Source of the DNA: Hyphochytrium catenoides
Lineage: Eukaryota > Sar > Hyphochytriomycetes > Hyphochytriales > Hyphochytriaceae
Length of the DNA stretch: 53,806 nucleotides
Assembly: GCA_900088475.1 (NCBI GenBank)
Contig: FLMG01004608.1
Span: forward strand, 1-53,806
Reading direction: 5' to 3'
Positions 1-10,449 of this stretch are shown here, piece after piece (within the stretch, counting starts at the first letter, position 1; each line of letters starts with the position of its first letter). The notes under the pieces were generated by a model. That model made no database searches, was not told where the DNA came from, and worked only from the letters and a program-made list of their open reading frames with translations. The translations under genes and the position numbers were made by a program.

Positions 1-66
1 AGAGTAATAGATAACAGTCTCCCTAGGCAAATAGGTAAAGCAGAGAAAAGAAGGAGAACCACATCC

Positions 67-113
67 ATGGGTGAATGGAGAGAGAGAGAGAGGAAGAGAA
101 TGTAAGAGAGTAA

Positions 114-156
<43 letters not shown>

Positions 157-188
157 CGTAAGAGAGAGAGAGAGAGAGAGAGAGAAAC

Positions 189-223
<35 letters not shown>

Positions 224-512
224 GTAAGAGAGAGAGATTGAGAGAGTGAGAGATCGAATCCCAGAACGGCAACGAAAATCGATGGAAAGAGACACACATA
301 GACAGACGAAAGAGGTGGTGAAGGAGAGAAAGGGAGGAACTAAGGCATAATGGGAGAAAAGTCGAAAGAAAGTGATATCCTAAACCCAGAGAGAAGGATG
401 ACACTAAGAGGGAATATGCCCAGACAGACCTCAAAGGGAGAAAGAGGGAAAAGAGAGAGAGGGAGGGAGAGAGAGAGAGAGAGGGAGAGAAGAGAGAGAG
501 GAAGAGAGAAAT
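67..512. repeat. (GA)n simple-sequence tract with repeated GAAACGTAAGAG inserts
   Basis: Long GA dinucleotide runs. Three near-identical insertions of the form gaaacgtaagag sit at roughly 30-40 nt spacing between about 152 and 236, so part of it is a higher-order tandem repeat. A second GA-rich stretch lies at about 440-512. Read on the minus strand it is CT-rich, like the introns of several genes here, which fits a minus-strand transcription unit at this end. The ORFs running through it are low-complexity and not convincing as protein. Confidence 0.9.
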
Positions 513-576
513 GGTGTTATTGATAGAGAGAAGCGAGAACTAAACCAGGAACAGAACTCTTCTTCCTCCTTCTTAC

Positions 577-1397
577 CTTCCAATCCCAACTGTCTTCGTC
601 CACTTCACTTCGCTCACGCCTCTCTTCCAAAGCCTGAAGGCAACCTTTCTCACAGCTCTAAAGTGAATAGAGAGGATCGTCCTTATTGATCGGGCGGCCT
701 CTCTTCGTGCTGCGTGGCCCCACAATCAGAAGAGCCCAGAGAAAGAAAGAGTGTGGAGAGAGAGAGTCCACATAGATAAGAGAAGAAGGTAAGAGACTAC
801 GTTCAAGGGACGAGACCTGATTGGATAGTATAGCGTGGAAAGATAAAGATATATGAACGGCAGCATTAGCTGAGAGGGCAAAAAGGAAAGAGAGAGGAAA
901 AGAATGAGGCAAGAGAAGTGAGTGCGAGAGACACAGAGTATAGACAAAGAGAGAAACAGAGAGAAAGAGAGGATTGAGGAAGAGAAAGAGTCTACTAGAA
1001 TGCGGAAAGTCTGATCTGATCCTCTTAGAGGTGAAGAGAACGATCAAGGCAATGCTGAAAGATGTTGGCCCCTTAGAGACAGCTACGAACCGTGAGCGGA
1101 CGGATCTGACGCTTCTACCCGCTGGAGGACCTTGCGGTAAATATCTGCCGCAGCTGTTGCTGTTGCTGCATTTGAGGAGTCAAAGCACTCACTTGCACCT
1201 CGGCCGTTCGAGGGACTGACCGGCCCTAACAGAGATTTAGTTCTGCAAACAAGTATAGACGAGCCATCTATAGGATAAATAATAGAAGACTGAGACGCGC
1301 TGAGAGAGGACGACTCGTCGGTGCTTCCTCTTTCTGGCCCGAGCGTTTGGGGCAACCGCAGTCGCGTAGCTTTGTGCGGTATCTCGGGCGCCATCAT
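577..1397 (-). CDS. 5' end of an unidentified minus-strand gene (partial)
   Basis: Two candidate exons. The first starts with ATG at 1397 (or 1394) and runs to 1131, where AAG is followed by a GT donor. This gives 89 codons beginning MMAPEIPHKATRLR, with a Ser-rich middle (TDESSSLSASQSS) and the end AADIYRK. A second candidate exon, 577-633, lies between a CAG acceptor and a GTAAGA donor, is in compatible phase, and encodes a charged peptide ending DEDSWDWK. The DNA between and beyond is CT-rich on this strand, as in other introns of the window. I do not recognise the product. It is divergent from the TFIIIC gene, with about 0.5 kb between the two starts. The exon chain is incomplete and the gene continues off the window or into the repeat. 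Confidence 0.35.
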
Positions 1398-1911
1398 CTT
1401 ACTCCGATTTTTCTTCACATGTCCATCAATTCCTATGACCAGGTTGGACCCAGCCTAAACGGTTCATACCATAGCTCAGCCTCTATCAATGTCAAGGGGA
1501 GCTCTACTCCTCTGCCGAGAAGTCTCTCACAGAGCTTCATAATGGATCTCTTCAATCTTCATGGCGCTGATTCTTCTGCAGATTTCCTTTGGCATCACCA
1601 ACCAACCGAACCGACAAAATCCGTTTCAGCACCAGAATCGATAACCGAACTGCTCTACTATTCAGTTATCAATTGATGAGGGCCAATGAGTTGAGGGCAA
1701 TAAAATCCTTCAGAAGCTTCAAAAACAGCGGAAGAGAGTCTTCAAAAGGCTCATCTCCCGGCGCAGCTCTACAGCTTCTGATGCGCTGGGCACTCTGCTG
1801 GGCTGCTGGGCACCTGTGTCTGTCCTGCTCGCTTGTGTGACGTAGGTGGAGCTGTATAACAACCTTGGTTGGGGAGGTAGATTGGCTTGTCTACTGCCAT
1901 CTTCCACTAGA
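1398..1911. other. Intergenic region between divergent genes
   Basis: Lies between the putative minus-strand start near 1397 and the plus-strand TFIIIC5 start at 1912. It must hold the promoters of both if the minus-strand gene is real. Short ORFs cross it on both strands, but none has recognisable motifs or splice logic. I see no clear TATA element. Confidence 0.4.
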
Positions 1912-4900
1912 ATGGAGTCAGCGTCATCAAGCAAGGGATCACGCTTTGAGGGTCAGATCCCAGAGAAGCAACACTTATGCGTAGAGTTCCCATTCTATTT
2001 CAAGGTTAGTATGGCTCTAGAGCCGTCCAACTGTAGAAAAGCCCGAAGAATCGTCGTGTTTCCTCTCTCCCTCTCCTTTACTCGCAGACACATTCTCTCC
2101 TCTCACCTACCATTGATGCTCTTTTTGTACCCCTTTGCAAATCTCTATAGGATCCGAAGAAAGCGCTAGAGACAATAGGAGGAGAGAGCAAGCTTGCCGA
2201 GGCTGTTGCTGGATCATCAAAGTTCCTGGAGCTACGTTTCCGTCCTCACGATGTTTACAGCCATCCCGCTTTCGGCGACCGGACAGAAAGTCAAGGGCTG
2301 CTTCTCCGAGTCCGACGCAAGAGAAAAAGAGGTTTGTCACTTCGTCTATCACTTCTTTGTCTTCTTCTGTATCACTTCTTGGGTCTTCTCTCTTCGGCTT
2401 ACTCCTTTACCTTCTTTTCCTATGTTCGTCCAAGCTTCCTCCTCGTCCCCAGGTCTCTCTTCTAAAGTAGTCAAACGCGGTTGCTAGCGCCCTCGTGACA
2501 TCTCTATCGTCTCCAAAATATCACATATGTAAATGTGTGCTGTCTCTCTGTTTCTCTCTACATAACGTTCTCTCTTAACCCCCGCCATCACACACTCTTT
2601 CTCTCTCACATTGCTCTTTGTACTCCAGCGACAGAGAGTAGATCCGTCTTGGTGGGGGCAGAGATCGTGGGCTTTGTGCCTATTTCCTACAAGTTCAACG
2701 GAATGGCGGACTACCAATATATCGCCCAGCCACTGGAAGAACAGAAAGTCCCGCTTTATGAAAAAGATTTGAGCATTGTCAACAGGACTACGGCCGATTT
2801 CGTAAGCAACCCTCTCCTCTGTCTTTGTGACTTCCCGTTTCTCTCTCTTTTTCTCTCTCTGTCTCTCTTTCTTTCTCTCTCTCGCTCTCGCGCTCTCTCT
2901 CTCTCGCGCGCGCGCTCTCTCTCTCTCCTCCACTGTCTGTTGCCTATTCCTTTTCGCCTTCTTCTCCCGGCCCGCCAGACTGTTCTATGAAATGCAAGCC
3001 CGTTTCCCTATGTCTGTACCTCTCGATATACCCTGCCTAAGGCTCTTACGCTCTGCTCGATCTGGATTGGTATCACTTCCTCCTTTCTCTTTCTCTTTTC
3101 CTGTTTATTCTTTCTTCCTACTTACGCCCTGTTCCACCTGGAGTGCTGTCACTTCCTCCTTGCTGTTTCTCTCTTCTCTTCCTCCTATCTTCTCTTCCTA
3201 CACCTCTCCTCTCTGTCCGTCTTTTGCTCTCTCTCCTTCTTTATTCTGGCTTTTCGGCTCACTGTCTCGTCTATATTTTGCAGTCAGAGCCAAACAGAAT
3301 ACTGCCTCCGATCTTCTCCAGAACCGATCTTCCTCAGCCGTACGCCTTCCAGCAGAGCGCCCTTGGCAAGTCGTTAGGAAAGGTACCTCTTAATGTCCAA
3401 TACTACCGCTGCAGTCTCAAGAGATATGTTCCCTCTTGACCGTCCAAGCCCTCGCCCTACTTCTTTCTTTCCGCGTTCTAGCATCTCCCCATACCTGTCT
3501 TCCCTCTCCTACTCTACTGCTTGTCAATGACTCCTGCTCTCTATGACATCCCTTCCATTGTCTATTAACTAAGCGCTGTCAGCCCTACTCCTGACTCACC
3601 ATGCGTTATCGAGACCCGTCTCACCTCTCAATGAACTTTGCAGAAGGGGAAGATAAAACCAGCTGGGGAGGAAGAGGATCACAAGCATCCCAATTTTGTA
3701 TGTCAGGTCGACTTCCGCGGACGTATTCCTGACACCAACACCGCTCTCAGCGCCTCTGCTTACACCGTTGGCTCTATTGAGGAAGAGCTCTTCAATCTTC
3801 TTAAAGAACTGTTTACGCAGCAGCCAGTGTGGTCCCGCACAAAGGTAGCTGCTACATCTTCTGCCTTGTCCCTCATTCCTTTCTCTCCTCTCACACTGAC
3901 ACCTTGTGATGGGCTCCGTTACACATCTTCCTCGTACTGATCGCCCAGCTACCATGGCCCATACATAGTGCCTAGCTCCTGATTTTGCCCTCGCTCAGAC
4001 CTGATCCCCTGATGCCTTAGAGTTCGTCGCTCGATCTAAATTTGCTTACCCTTGATCGTTAGATCTCTCTTCAATGTTCTCTCTTCTTTCTTCCGGACTA
4101 CGAGTGAACATCGATTCTAACTTTTCATTCAAACCTTCTTGGCGGAATAGCTGGATAAACGGGTTCCTGATCGCATGCGAAAGCTCCTGAAGTCCGTCCT
4201 TCCACATATCGCGTACACTTTTACTACGGGGCCTTGGAGGATGCTTTGGTTGCGCTTTGGCTTTGATCCCAAAACAGATCCAGCTACTCGCTTCTCTCAG
4301 GTTGCTCCTAAAGTGACTGTCTCTCCACAATTATATTGCGCCCTCGCTATCGCTCTCTTCTTCGCCACTCTCTCTGCTCTTCTATCTCGCTTGTTTCCCC
4401 GGTGGCGTGTACGATAGCGGAACGTCGCCCAACCAAGTGCCTTTCTAGTCTCTCCTGTAGGTCCATATGGTTCACCCTGATCTGTCTCACACTGCCCTAT
4501 CTATTCTTAGCTTCTATAACAGCTTTCTCCCTCTTCTCTTGTTACTGCTGGTTTGGTGTAGATGGTTGACCTGCGCATCCGGTTGCCAGAGAAAAGAGAA
4601 GAGCAAGATTCATCTCTATCTTTCTCGTGGGAGAAGAGGACGATGATGAGTGTAGGTCCTCTGCTCACGGCAGAGAACATAGCAGCGGCGAAGAAGACAT
4701 GGGACGATGCCCCTCCTCCAGGCAGGAGAAAGAAGAGGAAGCTGTCAGGTTCCCCAGAGAAGAAAACCACAGGGGCTAGTATTGATGAGACACCACCCTA
4801 CATGGGTCAACGATTTGTACCGCAAAGGAGGAAAGGTGCCGACGTCGATGGTGCAAGAACAACGTGGCATTTCACCCGTGAAGACGAGAGAGCGTTAGTA

Positions 4901-6394
4901 ATCCCTTTCTCTCTTTTCCCCCCCTCTTTTCTCTCCTTTATCCACAACCTTTTGTCCTCCAAGCCCCGAAATAGCTGGGCCAAGAATGCGTGCCGGAACG
5001 AGGCGCTAACTCTGCATTTGTCTTCGGTTACCGGCAGGCAAGAGAGAGTGCAGCTTTACCACATTGCGGTTCGAAACGAGGAAGAGGAGAAGCAGGAAAG
5101 AGAGAAGCTACTACGCACAGAAAGAGGATCCAAGACTGGCGGCGGTCAACGCGTGAAGCCAATGACTTTTGGCAAGCTGTTGCGTCAAAGGGTAGTGCCG
5201 CAGATTTGTGACCTGTACGATGATCCAGAGATTCGAGAGCTCCTCACGACAACCCAGGTCTCTCCACCGCTGAGCAGTGCTTAGTACTTGGAATTTATCG
5301 TCACTCTCTCGAACTCTAGCGGTGTTGGCTTTGTTGCGCTAGGGCACAGCTTGCCTCTCGTAGATCTAAAGGCACTCCTTTTTGTTCTCTAAGTTTGACA
5401 TATACGCGACACTGATAAATCGTTTGTGACAGCCTCTCTCGTGCTGCACGGAGAAGAGCGGATGGTTTCCTAAGCGCTTGTTGAGTGTTGTCCGCCTGAT
5501 CCTGCGGATAAAGTTGGAGGTTCTCGCAGCTGGCAATGCAGATAGTTTCCGTATCCAAAGAGATATTGGTAAGTAGTAACAAGCACTGAGTGAGGATCGA
5601 TCGGATGATAGGAGGGGGAGGAGAAAGCAAGAGGAAGAGAGAGACCGGGCCCAGAGCGGGCTGAGTAGAGCAAACAAATGATGGGAATGCGTTCTCGAAA
5701 CGGTCACAGTAGTGTTAGACTTATGGCTGTTCTGCTGGGACAGTGTGAGTATGCAGCGGACAGAGTCCCTCGGATATAGAGAATGAAGGATTGAGGGATG
5801 AAGTTAGCTCTGGGTGGGCAGGTGGACAAGCTGCTGGTATCCAGAGGAAGTGTCAGAGCCAATGGAGCGCGTAGCAAGCTAAAGGGACCCTGTCTATTCT
5901 TTAGGCATTGCCATAAGAGAGACGCATCTCTTGCAAGGGAAACTCTCTCGCCGCAAAAGATCGGAGAAGCCAAGGACAAGCAAGGTTAGAAGCGGCTTCT
6001 GAGATCACTTGCTAATGTGCTTCTTCTCACTCTTGCTACATTTACTTTGCTTTCATTTGGTCTTTTCTCTGTCTTCCTTTCTTCCAACTTTCGTCCTTTC
6101 GGTGGCAGGGAACTGTTCTACTCTTTTCTGATCTTGAGCGCGTATCATGTGCGCGAACTGAGCAGTCCTTGCGTCTTTCCTTTTCAAATGCAGAGCAAGA
6201 AGAGTTCTGCCAGCCAAGAGAGTAGTGAGAGTGACGAGGAAGAAGATGTAGAAGACATGGAAGAAGATGATGATGAGGAAGATATGGTGGAAGGAGAAGA
6301 GGAGGTAATGGAGGAGAGCGAGGAAAGCGAGGATGAGCATTTGGAAGCCGAGACATACGACACAGAGAGTCTCACTGGGCCGCAGTATGTGTGA
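1912..6394 (+). CDS. GTF3C5: General transcription factor IIIC subunit 5 (TFIIIC5 / tau95-like), 11 exons
   Basis: Subunit of TFIIIC, which binds tRNA-gene internal promoters and recruits TFIIIB and Pol III in the nucleus. Exons (phases agree throughout): 1912-2004, 2151-2331, 2629-2801, 3284-3382, 3644-3844, 4151-4300, 4562-4893, 5038-5257, 5433-5568, 5905-5984, 6194-6394; about 621 aa. Family signatures occur in order: LCVEFP near the N-terminus; ELRFRPHDVYSHP and GLLLRVRRKRKR in exon 2; ISYKFNGMADYQY in exon 3; LPPIFSRTDLPQPYAF in exon 4; PVWSRTK; then TTGPWRMLWLRFGFDP (about residues 274-289); QICDLYDD; TEKSGWF. The C-terminus is a strongly acidic tail ending PQYV, as in animal homologues, which end in a similar acidic tail and YV. 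Somewhat longer than the human protein. Donors include GTTAGT, GTTTGT and GTCTCT, so the 5' splice consensus is relaxed. Intron 3 contains a long CT tract. Confidence 0.93.
2840..2932 (+). repeat. (CT)n/(CG)n tract inside TFIIIC5 intron 3
   Basis: Pyrimidine-rich microsatellite (ctctctctcgcgcgcgcgctctct) wholly within the intron at 2802-3283, CT-rich on the coding strand. Confidence 0.85.
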
Positions 6395-7596
6395 CGCACT
6401 TCCATTTGACCCCAAAGCAATGTTCTTGAAGGGCCGCAGCTCTGGACAATCTGTCCTCTCTTTCCTTCTCCCTACTTGTTCAAGAGAGACGCTGACCGCC
6501 AAACGAGAGCTGGAAGGTTTCGCAGATAAGAAGAGCACCACCAGCTTAATAGTGTGGGGGCCTATCAATCTCTCTGGTGTCACTCGTCCTTGAGAGTCCT
6601 GTGTGAGTGGAAGGAGAGCATTTTAAACATAGCAGTGATCATTATAACATCCTCTCAACCAACAATGAGGCGACGAGAGCTAGTGTACATTACTCGTCCA
6701 TTCTTGTTGTCATTAACCATGACGTACAGCAAAGGCTTTACCATAAACTCTCTACAGCAGTGCAACAGCCAAGACAAAGAGAGGCTATTGTTTGTTTTGC
6801 CACCTGCGCTGCCCGCGTTCTTCAGGCTGGTGTTTGTCTTGCCATCCCAGTAGCATCAGCAAGCAAGCTTATGGTGGTGCTCAAAGTAGGGGTTTTACTC
6901 GTGAGACAGTGGACAGAGATGAATGATGGAGAGAGTAGTGCCCAGGTTCTTACCCTTCTTCGCTGTCTCATCATCAAGTGCAAATGACCATGATTGACGA
7001 TGATGGCGTGCAGAGGGCGATGGCATGCTATCTTTCTTAAGATCTCTGCAGACTTTATGAGTTCAGTCATTCCAAGCCAAACTTCACCCTTCCCGAATAA
7101 GGAGCTGTGGAGAACAAAGGCGATCGATCTCTCACGAAGGGCAAAACCTCGGGAAACCTTCATCAGCTCTTTCCGGAGTTAATCGAGGGGACACCAACCG
7201 TGTGCGATGATGAGGTTCTGATGAGAGTCTTCTCCCGGGATCGCTTTTGGACTAGCTGCTCTATTATTATAAATGCTCTTGCAAAGGCTGCAAAAGGTCT
7301 CTAACCCCGCCTTCTTCTTGATAGCCCTGGTTCTCATTCTCATCTCCCCGTTATTGCCAATTATTGCTATCATTATTCCTCGAGATGACCCGCTACAGTT
7401 GTATGGTATTTACAGCTGTGTGATTGAGGATTCAGTCAGATGATGTGTGATTCATCATTTTTTGGGCCTTCTTCTCACCTTTTATCAGTTCATACGAGGT
7501 GCCAGCGATGGATATCTGCTTGCACATCTTGCACATCATCCACTCTTTGAGAAGGTTATCGAGAGCACTACCAATCTTCCGTGTGGCTCTCTGAAC
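6395..7596. other. Intergenic region, no firm gene
   Basis: About 1.2 kb between TFIIIC5 and the methyltransferase. A plus-strand open frame (about 6607-6987) has fairly protein-like composition and a possible GTAGGG donor near 6886. It has no ATG of its own in good context, no recognised motif and no matching downstream exon. It could be an exon of an unrecognised gene. Confidence 0.4.
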
Positions 7597-8418
7597 ATGG
7601 CAGAAAAGACAGCTGTTTACACCGGCGGCCATCATGAGTCAGTCCTCCGTTCACATCGATGGCGAACAGCGGAAAACTCCGCTGGATATCTTCTGAGTGC
7701 CCTCCGTTCGGATATGAAGATCCTTGATATTGGATGTGGTCCGGGAACGATAACCGTCGATTTCGCCAGACTCGTACCCGAGGGCGAAGTGATCGGGGTA
7801 GACTACGAACCAAGCGTAGTGGACAAAGCAAGAGAGATGGTGGCTTCACAGTCCCAAGCACAAAATGTCCGCTTCTTAGTTGGAGATATCACTACTGCAC
7901 TTGAGTTCCCAGATGACTCCTTTGATGTCGTTCATGCACATCAGGTCCTACAGCATGTAGCAGACCCAGTCTATGCGCTTCATGAGATGCGTCGATTAAC
8001 GAGGCCAGGAGGCATTATTGCCTGTCGAGAGTCAGACTTCTCTGCGATGACGTTCTATCCAGAGCTGGAACAGCTGAAAGAATGGCAGAGCTTGTATGTA
8101 AAGTTGGCTCGTCACAACGGCGGAGAGCCGGATTCTGGCCGTCGTTTGGTTTCATGGGCGCACAGGGCAGGTATAGAGCGTGAAAAGATCACCGCTAGTG
8201 CTGGAACCTGGTGTTACAGCAGCTTGGAGGAGCGCAATTGGTGGAGTGCCATCTGGGCAGATCGCGTCGTCGCCTCATCCTTTGGCAAGATGGCGACAAG
8301 CGCGGGCTTCGCCTCTGAAGAAGACTTGAATCGCATTGCGGACGGTTGGAGACGATGGGGTTCAGAAGAAGATGCGTGGTTTGCTGTGCTTCACGGCGAG
8401 ATCCTTTGCCGCAAATGA
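7597..8418 (+). CDS. SAM-dependent class I methyltransferase (UbiE/Methyltransf_11-like), single exon
   Basis: Predicted 273-aa soluble methyltransferase that would move a methyl group from S-adenosylmethionine to an unknown small-molecule substrate. Motif I KILDIGCGPG is at residues 41-50, with an acidic residue after strand beta-2 (VIGVDYEP), motif DITTALEFPDDSFDVVHA and the post-motif-III RPGG. Upstream in-frame codons exist, but the ATG at 7597 starts the segment MAEKTAVYTGGHHESVLRSH, which resembles the start of fungal and actinobacterial homologues of this type (HHESVLRSHxWRTAENSA), so I chose it. It has no introns, unlike TFIIIC5 immediately upstream, which together with the fungal-like sequence makes lateral acquisition a reasonable guess. 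Substrate not predictable; quinone or secondary-metabolite roles are only possibilities. Confidence 0.88.
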   Translation: MAEKTAVYTGGHHESVLRSHRWRTAENSAGYLLSALRSDMKILDIGCGPGTITVDFARLVPEGEVIGVDYEPSVVDKAREMVASQSQAQNVRFLVGDITTALEFPDDSFDVVHAHQVLQHVADPVYALHEMRRLTRPGGIIACRESDFSAMTFYPELEQLKEWQSLYVKLARHNGGEPDSGRRLVSWAHRAGIEREKITASAGTWCYSSLEERNWWSAIWADRVVASSFGKMATSAGFASEEDLNRIADGWRRWGSEEDAWFAVLHGEILCRK

Positions 8419-8919
8419 TGATAGTTGCCTTAGTACCTAAGTTCGAGGCATTACTATCAGTAGTACACCACCCGAACATACAGACCGTCACTGACTAATG
8501 TGATCTACTTTGGAGTCAGCGATTCCTTTTCTTCAAACTTGTGTGCGAAGGCAAAGCAAATGTTATTTGGATCCTTCTATGCGGTCGTCCGCTCGCAAAG
8601 AGAAGCCTACAGAAAACGTTATACAAGGACAATGGAGCAATGGAGCAAACAGCAATATCGTCGTGAGGGATCCATGACATAAAGAGAGTTGACAGGAGCG
8701 AAGAGCCAAACAAGATTGTCAGTGATACCCAGAGAATCGTAAGAAGAAGGAGGGGCGGTAAAGGAAGAGAAAGAAGACGACAGCACAGCAAGTAGGATTT
8801 GTACAGAAGAAGACGAAGTCCCAGCACAGAACAGTAGTAGATTAGTAGTAAGTAGCTAAACAAACCCACCCACAACGTGGGATGGTAGGTAGAAAAGCTA
8901 GCCCCAAGGTGCGCAATCG
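8419..8919. other. Intergenic region
   Basis: Nothing convincing. A minus-strand frame (8516-8875) is CT-derived low complexity. Just before the inverted repeat is a purine-rich stretch with several agtag repeats (about 8830-8855). Confidence 0.5.
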
Positions 8920-9642
8920 GCCCTGCTACGTTCCATTACTTCAGACATTAACAGTCCACCTCTCACCACTTGGCTCATCTCTAATTTCGCCTTCTCCAGC
9001 CCAAGCATAAGAGATAGGCTCCGCCCCTCTCACTAACAAGACCCACGATGGCGGAGCCTTCAAGCGTTACAGCAGCGGCGAATGAGGGTGGTGATAATGT
9101 CACCGGAGGGACGTCCCTCCGATGATGTTCCTCGCGGTCCGCGACCCCGCGGACGGTAAAAGTCCTACTGAAGGAACTAAACACGGACTCTGCTACAACA
9201 GCTGGTAAGCAAACACCCGACTGCTTCTGAAAACCAACAACTCCTCCCAATGCGTCTCAGCTGACTATATGACTTCACGATACAATACGAGCGGCTCCTT
9301 CTTCTAAAGTTGATGACAGCAGTCAGCGGAGACGCGTTTGGAGTTAGCTTTCAAAAGCATTCAGGTGCTTGCTGCTTTATCAGCTGTAGCGGAGTCCGTG
9401 TTTACTAGGTCTTTTAACGTGACCGCGAGGAGGAGGGACATCACCGGAGGGACGTTCCCCCGGTGACATTATCACTACCCTCCTTCGCCGCTGTAACACT
9501 TGAAGGCTCCGAAATCGTGGGTCTTGATAGTGAAAGGGGCGGAGCCTATCTTTCTTGGGCTGGGGAAGGCGAAATTAGAAATGAGCCAACAAGTGGTTCG
9601 AGGTGGACTGCTATTGCCTGAAGTAATGGAACGTAGCAGGGC
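8920..9642. repeat. Long imperfect inverted repeat (foldback structure) with two decaying copies of one ORF
   Basis: The left arm (about 8920-9275) is the reverse complement of the right arm (about 9290-9642). It begins gccctgctacgttccattac and the right arm ends with the matching gaacgtagcagggc. Each arm is about 350 bp with a short centre near 9281, and the arms differ by scattered substitutions and small indels. Both arms encode, outward from the centre, a related peptide: HHRRDVPPVTLS, then VTLEGSxIVGLxSERGGAYL, then WAGEGEIR. The left copy carries a 4-nt insertion after GGAYL that breaks the frame, and both have in-frame stops near the centre. I see no clear target-site duplication, so a MITE/foldback transposon is possible but unproven; an inverted gene-fragment duplication fits equally. 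Confidence 0.85.
9098..9153. repeat. Nested short palindromes in the left arm
   Basis: Within the left arm, ggagggacgtccctcc is a near-perfect palindrome, followed closely by the GC-rich hairpin-capable gcggtccgcgaccccgcgga. The right arm keeps the first as caccggagggacgttcccccggtg (about 9440-9463). Confidence 0.7.
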
Positions 9643-9810
9643 TGCTGATGAGTTGCCACCAGAAAGTAAGGTGACGGTGGAAGAGAAGGAGGCAAAATCA
9701 GTGCTGAATTAAGATCGTCAACAAAACTCCCCAAGTAAAACCTGACCGCCTCTCGATTGATTTGGATGAGGAGAATTTCAATTTTCGATCGACTCATCCG
9801 GCGCGCAAAT
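9603..9810 (+). pseudogene. Possible gene fragment adjoining the right arm
   Basis: Immediately right of the inverted repeat the plus strand keeps a charged, protein-like frame (ELPPESKVTVEEKEAKSV) that ends in a stop at about 9710. A second frame (VKPDRLSIDLDEENFNFRS) then ends in TGA at about 9810. The two could be one sequence split by a frameshift or by a missed intron. No homologue recognised. Nothing comparable flanks the left arm, so the duplication ended inside this sequence. Confidence 0.3.
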
Positions 9811-10449
9811 GAATCTCGTTTGATGGTGAAAGAAGCGAAACTGACGGCTGTAATGCATCTTCTTGATAAGTGCTTTCTGTAGTTCTAGAAGAAGAATTGT
9901 CCGTGATGAACGTGAACGGCCATCGAAATCCTAAGGCTTAGTTCTGCACGTAGCTGCGAAACTATTTCCTAGAATCGTACGCAAATAACATGGATCACGT
10001 GCTGTTGTAAATGAACGGGCTACAGTACTCATACCGAACAGAAATGTCATCCTATTTCTACTTTCTCATGTATTTGTATAGGGCTCTACTTCAACGATGA
10101 CCGTTTTACCATTTTCTCCAAGACAGACGGAGATCGAAGCGAAGGGCAAGGGACAAGGACGCGCACAAAAGGCCAATTTCACGACCTTCATTCCTATTCT
10201 TGGCCCTGGTCAATTATCCTGTAATTCTTACTGCAGACAAGTTTGGTAAAAGGACTGCCATTCATAAATGACGCAGATATCCCCCCTAACCTTTGTGTAA
10301 AATACTCTGCTAAGATTCAAAATTCACACCGTAGAAGAAAGAAAGAGGGCCTTTGCAAGGGGGACAAAAGAGAGACGAAGAACAAGGTAGAACGGAGGAG
10401 GAGGAGGGGGGAGAAAGAATACTCACAGTCCTAGGAAGAGAGAGAGAGC
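9811..10449. other. Intergenic region
   Basis: No supported gene. The last 120 nt are purine-rich. A short plus-strand frame at 10243-10434 is basic and low in complexity. Confidence 0.5.

Noticed and set aside
23-295. 90-codon minus-strand ORF of Ser/Leu repeats
   Set aside because: Encoded entirely by the (CT)n repeat; no non-repetitive sequence.
4707-5211. Overlapping plus-strand ORFs in a second frame of TFIIIC5 exons 7-8
   Set aside because: The retained frame has the QICDLYDD signature and correct phase using the GTTAGT donor at 4894.
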